Below are positions 60,650-64,000 of a stretch of 64,000 bases of DNA, in pieces. The translations under genes and the position numbers were made by a program. The notes beneath the pieces were generated by a model. It worked only from the letters and a program-made list of their open reading frames with translations. It ran no database searches and had not been told where the DNA came from. The stretch lies in assembly GCF_014302995.1 (NCBI RefSeq), contig NZ_CP060295.1, positions 1,426,001 through 1,490,000 of the forward strand. The letters run 5' to 3'. Position 1 is the first letter of the stretch, and every line of letters begins with the position of its first letter. This stretch comes from Variovorax sp. PAMC26660. GTDB taxonomy: Bacteria > Pseudomonadota > Gammaproteobacteria > Burkholderiales > Burkholderiaceae_C.

Positions 60650-61342
60650 TTATTCCGCGCCGTGGTGAATGCGTGACTCCGGCACCGTCTTCAGTTCGCC
60701 GGGCAGCGAGCTGATGTAGGTCGCGAGCGTCTTCAGCTCGGCGTTGGTGAACTTCTTGGGTTCGACCTGCTGGCCCATCACCGCGTTCGAGCGGCCCAGG
60801 TGCGGGTTGTTCTTGACGCGGTACGACTTGAGCGCAACGAAGAGGTAGTCGGCATGCTGGCCGGCCAGCTTGGGCACGGTGCCGTCGTTCGGCGTGTTGA
60901 AGTTGGCGCCGTGGCACTTGGTGCAGCTGTTGTCCTTGTCGCGTGCGATCAGGGCCTGGATGTTCTCCGGCGTGGCCTTGGCCAGCGCGGCCGGTGGTGC
61001 ATCGCCTTCCTTCACGCCCAGTTGGCTGTAGTAGGCGGCGAGGTCGGCCATGTCCTGCTCGGTGAGCGTGTCGGCGATGGCGCGCATGGTCGGATGCTTG
61101 CGGTCACCGCCCTTGTAGGCCGTGAGAGCCGACGTGATGTACGTGGCGCTTTGCCCCGCGATCATGGGCACCTTGTGGATCTCCGGGAAGCTGGCCTGGT
61201 AGCCGATGATGCCGTGGCAACCCACGCACATCGCAACCTTCTTGGCCCCGTCCTGGGCCTTGCCCGTGACTTGCTGGGCTTGTGCCGAGAGCGTCACGCA
61301 AGCGACAGCAAGGGCAAACATCGTGGTCAACAACTTGTTCAT
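60650..61342 (-). CDS. diheme cytochrome c4
   Basis: A 230-residue periplasmic protein with signal MNKLLTTMFALAVACVTLSAQA and two heme sites, CVGCH (C39-H43) and CTKCH (C140-H144), with distal methionine candidates in VPMIAG, HPTMRAI and VMGQQV. The two-domain layout fits cytochrome c4/c553 electron carriers that feed terminal oxidases. It is divergent from the MoxR gene. Confidence 0.92.
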   Translation of the reverse strand: MNKLLTTMFALAVACVTLSAQAQQVTGKAQDGAKKVAMCVGCHGIIGYQASFPEIHKVPMIAGQSATYITSALTAYKGGDRKHPTMRAIADTLTEQDMADLAAYYSQLGVKEGDAPPAALAKATPENIQALIARDKDNSCTKCHGANFNTPNDGTVPKLAGQHADYLFVALKSYRVKNNPHLGRSNAVMGQQVEPKKFTNAELKTLATYISSLPGELKTVPESRIHHGAE

Positions 61343-61492
61343 TTTGCGCGCACAATCTCGTGGAGCTACAGTTTTTCGAATCAACATCGATTATATGCAG
61401 GGGTCTTCCGGATCCCTGTGCAGGCCAACCCTGAGGCTGCACAACGCGTGTCGAGTGTGTTCTTTTCTCCACCCCCAGCCTCCGTCTCATTC

Positions 61493-62347
61493 ATGAAATT
61501 CCAGGGCTCAGACAACTACGTCGCCACACAGGACCTGATGCTCGCGGTCAATGCCGCGATCACCCTCAAGCGTCCGCTGCTCGTCAAGGGCGAGCCGGGC
61601 ACCGGCAAGACCATGCTGGCCGAGGAAGTGGCGCAATCGCTTGGCCTGCCGCTGCTGCAGTGGCACATCAAGTCGACCACCAAGGCGCAGCAGGGCCTGT
61701 ATGAATACGACGCCGTGAGCCGCCTGCGCGACTCGCAGTTGAAAGACCTCGACGGCGGCGAACGCGTCAAGGACATCCAGAACTACATCATCAAGGGCGT
61801 GCTCTGGCAGGCCTTCACGGCCGACGAGCCGGTAGCGCTGCTGATCGACGAGATCGACAAGGCCGACATCGAATTCCCGAACGACCTGCTGCGCGAAATC
61901 GACCGCATGGAGTTCTACTGCTACGAGACGCGCGAGCTCATCCGCGCCAAGCACCGGCCGGTGGTGTTCATCACCTCGAACAACGAGAAGGAACTGCCCG
62001 ACGCCTTCCTGCGCCGCTGCTTCTTCCACTACATCAAGTTCCCCGATGCCGAGACGATGAAGCACATCGTCGCCGTGCACTTCCCCGGCCTCAAGCAAGA
62101 GCTGCTCACGGCCGCGATGAAGACCTTCTACGACGTGCGCAACCTGCCGGGCCTGAAGAAGAAGCCTTCGACCTCCGAACTGCTCGACTGGCTCAAGCTG
62201 CTGGTGGCCGAAGACATTCCGCTCGAAGCGCTGCAGAGCAAGGACGAAAAGGTCGCCGTGCCGCCGCTGGTGGGCGCGCTGCTCAAGAACGAACAAGACG
62301 TGACGCTGTTCGAGAAGCTCGTCTTCATGCAACGCAACAACCGTTGA
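61493..62347 (+). CDS. MoxR family AAA+ ATPase
   Basis: A 284-residue AAA+ protein with Walker A GEPGTGKT (33-40), Walker B LLIDEIDKAD and sensor 1 VVFITSNNEKELPDAFLRRC. MoxR ATPases act as chaperones together with VWA-domain proteins, and one is encoded 0.9 kb downstream. The ATG at 61493 is the family start; the frame extends upstream across the cytochrome gene but that is shadow. Confidence 0.92.
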   Translation: MKFQGSDNYVATQDLMLAVNAAITLKRPLLVKGEPGTGKTMLAEEVAQSLGLPLLQWHIKSTTKAQQGLYEYDAVSRLRDSQLKDLDGGERVKDIQNYIIKGVLWQAFTADEPVALLIDEIDKADIEFPNDLLREIDRMEFYCYETRELIRAKHRPVVFITSNNEKELPDAFLRRCFFHYIKFPDAETMKHIVAVHFPGLKQELLTAAMKTFYDVRNLPGLKKKPSTSELLDWLKLLVAEDIPLEALQSKDEKVAVPPLVGALLKNEQDVTLFEKLVFMQRNNR

Positions 62348-62351
62348 GCCC

Positions 62352-62597
62352 ATGAGCCGACAACCACATTCCACCAAACAGCTCATGAAGCTGGGCGTTG
62401 CCCAGGCCGTGCTGTTCGTGGTGGGCGCGCTGCTCGGCCGCGGGCTCGGGCTGCTGCTCGGGCTCGACGCTTTCGGCGCCGGCGACTACAGCAAGCGCGA
62501 GATCTTCGGCATTGCGCTGGTCGGCCTGGGCGGCGGTGCCGGGGCGCAGGCGGCACGGGTCTGGTACGTGCGCAAGTACGGCGACCCGCGCGGCTGA
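62352..62597 (+). CDS. hypothetical small membrane protein
   Basis: An 81-residue protein with two hydrophobic stretches (about 14-38, GVAQAVLFVVGALLGRGLGLLLGL, and 49-67). It starts 4 nt after the MoxR stop and lies in the MoxR-GNAT-VWA run. No family is recognised. Confidence 0.75.
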   Translation: MSRQPHSTKQLMKLGVAQAVLFVVGALLGRGLGLLLGLDAFGAGDYSKREIFGIALVGLGGGAGAQAARVWYVRKYGDPRG

Positions 62598-62631
62598 AGC
62601 CGACACAAGCTCGAAGAGAGTGGGACAAAAG

Positions 62632-63219
62632 ATGGCGTTCGTCGAACCTGTCACGCTGAAGGCCCGCGACATCGCGCTGGTGCCCTTGTCGCTCGACCAT
62701 GAAGAAGGCCTGCGCGCCGCGGCTGCCGACGGCGAGCTGTGGAAACTGCGTGTCACGTCCGTGCCCGAACCGGAGAACACCCGCGCCTACATCGAGACCG
62801 CGCTCAAGACCGCCGACCGCTTTGCCTTCGCCGTCACCGAGGCCGCCACGGGCACCGTGCTCGGCAGCACCAGCTTTCACGACATCCTGCCGGGCGTGAA
62901 GCGCGTGGAGATCGGCTACACCTGGTACGCCAAACGCTGCCAGCGCACGCACGTCAACACCACCTGCAAGCTGCTCATGCTCGGCCACGCCTTCGACACG
63001 CTCGGCTGCAACGTGGTGGGCTGGCGCACCGACAACTTCAACTTCGCCTCGCAGCGCGCCATCGAGCGGCTGGGCGCGAAGAAAGACGGCGTCATCCGCG
63101 GCCACGCGATGCGCCGCGACGGCACCATCCGCGACACCGTGATGTACAGCCTGCGCGCGGGCGAATGGCCCGAAGTGAAAGCGCAGCTGCTGTACCTGCT
63201 CGACAAGCCGCGCGGCTGA
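62632..63219 (+). CDS. GNAT family N-acetyltransferase (RimJ/RimL type)
   Basis: A 195-residue protein starting MAFVEPVTLKARDIALVPLSLDHEEGL. RimJ/RimL features are LGSTSFHDILPGVKRVEIGYTWYAK, HVNTTCKLLMLGHAFDTLGCNVVGWRTDNFNFASQRAIERLGAKKDGVIRGH. It may acetylate protein N-termini or small molecules. Same strand as MoxR and the VWA gene, probably co-transcribed. Confidence 0.88.
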   Translation: MAFVEPVTLKARDIALVPLSLDHEEGLRAAAADGELWKLRVTSVPEPENTRAYIETALKTADRFAFAVTEAATGTVLGSTSFHDILPGVKRVEIGYTWYAKRCQRTHVNTTCKLLMLGHAFDTLGCNVVGWRTDNFNFASQRAIERLGAKKDGVIRGHAMRRDGTIRDTVMYSLRAGEWPEVKAQLLYLLDKPRG

Positions 63220-63240
63220 ACGAAACACAAGGAGCGCTTC

Positions 63241-64000
63241 ATGCTCATCGACTTCTTCTACACCCTGCGTTCGGCCAAGCTGCCCGTGTCGGTCAAGGAA
63301 TACCTCACGCTGCTCGAAGCCCTGAAGGCCGACGTGGTGGGGCCCAACTCCGACGGCGCCTACGGCCTGGACGACTTCTACTACCTCTCGCGCACCGCGC
63401 TCGTGAAGGACGAGAAGCACTACGACAAATTCGACCGCGCCTTCGCCGCCTACTTCAAGGGCGTCGAGATGCTGACCGACTTCACCAAGGAAGTGCCGCT
63501 CGACTGGCTCAAGAAGACGCTGGAGCGCGAATTCACGGCCGAAGAAAAAGCCAAGATCGAGAAGATGGGCTGGGACGAGCTCATGGAAACGCTCAAGAAG
63601 CGCTTCGAGGAGCAGAAGGAACGCCACGAGGGCGGCAGCAAGTGGATCGGCACCGGCGGCACCTCGCCCTTCGGCAACGGCGGCTACAACCCGCAGGGCA
63701 TCCGCATCGGCGGTGCCGGCAAGAACAAGAGCGCCGTGAAGGTGTGGGACCAGCGCGCCTACAAGGACTACGACGACAGCCAGGAACTGGGCACGCGCAA
63801 CATCAAGGTCGCGCTGCGCCGCCTGCGCAAGTTCGCACGCGAAGGCCATGAGGAAGAGCTGGACCTGGACGACACCATCCACTCGACCGCCGCCAACGCC
63901 GGCTACCTCGACATCAAGATGCGGCCCGAGCGCCACAACAACGTCAAGGTGCTGCTGCTGATGGACGTGGGCGGCACGATGGACGAGCACATCCAGCGCG
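63241..64000 (+). CDS. VWA domain-containing protein (C-terminus beyond window)
   Basis: An open frame from ATG 63241 (AAGGAG upstream) to the right edge, at least 253 residues. The N-terminal 200 residues are charged and helical (LIDFFYTLRSAKLPVSVKEYLTLLEAL), then NVKVLLLMDVGGTMDEHI begins a von Willebrand A domain with an atypical MIDAS start DVGGTM. It is the usual partner of MoxR ATPases. Truncated by the window, not by mutation as far as visible. Confidence 0.87.
   Translation, partial: MLIDFFYTLRSAKLPVSVKEYLTLLEALKADVVGPNSDGAYGLDDFYYLSRTALVKDEKHYDKFDRAFAAYFKGVEMLTDFTKEVPLDWLKKTLEREFTAEEKAKIEKMGWDELMETLKKRFEEQKERHEGGSKWIGTGGTSPFGNGGYNPQGIRIGGAGKNKSAVKVWDQRAYKDYDDSQELGTRNIKVALRRLRKFAREGHEEELDLDDTIHSTAANAGYLDIKMRPERHNNVKVLLLMDVGGTMDEHIQR

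Overview
The window reads as a chromosomal segment of a high-GC betaproteobacterium of the Comamonadaceae, most likely Variovorax or a close relative. The gene content (Bug-type solute-binding proteins, a split beta-ketoadipate pathway, a Flp/Tad pilus locus, DUF1841 and DUF3613 proteins), the codon use and the short hairpin-rich intergenic repeats all fit. The genus is inferred from family content, not from a marker gene. No rRNA operon, prophage, insertion sequence or CRISPR array was seen.

1-7 kb: an RNA-repair island. RtcR (+) faces a slipin gene and a hypothetical gene (-) that run off the left edge, where rtcB/rtcA would be expected. Between them is a near-consensus sigma-54 promoter. 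Its transcript begins with a tRNA-like fold and then a series of strong hairpins before reaching the slipin gene. Downstream of rtcR lie a 2H phosphoesterase, a CX5R phosphatase, a DEDD exonuclease, a lipoprotein hydrolase and an ornithine-cyclodeaminase-type dehydrogenase. 7-11.6 kb: small accessory genes (methyltransferase, GNAT, DJ-1/PfpI, ribbon-helix-helix and others).

11.6-27 kb: aromatic catabolism. pcaF, pcaJ and pcaI diverge from an IclR regulator, with a Bug-type binding protein on each side. A long minus-strand operon then carries a two-subunit ring-cleavage dioxygenase resembling hydroquinone 1,2-dioxygenase (hapC, hapD), an aldehyde dehydrogenase (hapE-like) and a complete branched-chain-type ABC importer, with a LysR gene upstream. 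pcaQ and pcaHG follow at 58-60.6 kb, so two ring-cleavage routes converge on the same beta-ketoadipate enzymes.

27-44 kb: a TPR/NTF2-like protein and an L,D-transpeptidase, then a complete Tad locus (flp, tadV, cpaB, cpaC, cpaE, cpaF, tadB, tadC, tadD, a DUF3613 gene, two tadE-like genes, tadG) ending in a sigma-54 enhancer-binding activator. 44-57.3 kb: a convergent run of seven minus-strand genes that looks like one adhesin operon: a 1,467-residue repeat protein, an OmpA-like lipoprotein, a 1,029-residue fusion of an alpha-helical domain to a Mur-ligase-like domain lacking its key lysines, a small membrane protein, and a type I secretion ABC, HlyD and TolC set. The adhesin promoter has a good -24/-12 element with CGTTAC/GTAACG repeats 130-150 bp upstream. 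The pilin promoter region has the same repeats 110-170 bp upstream of a weaker -24/-12 match. I infer that the activator between the two operons may control both surface structures.

57.6-64 kb: DUF1841, pcaQ, pcaHG, a diheme cytochrome c4, and a MoxR ATPase with a VWA protein cut by the right edge.
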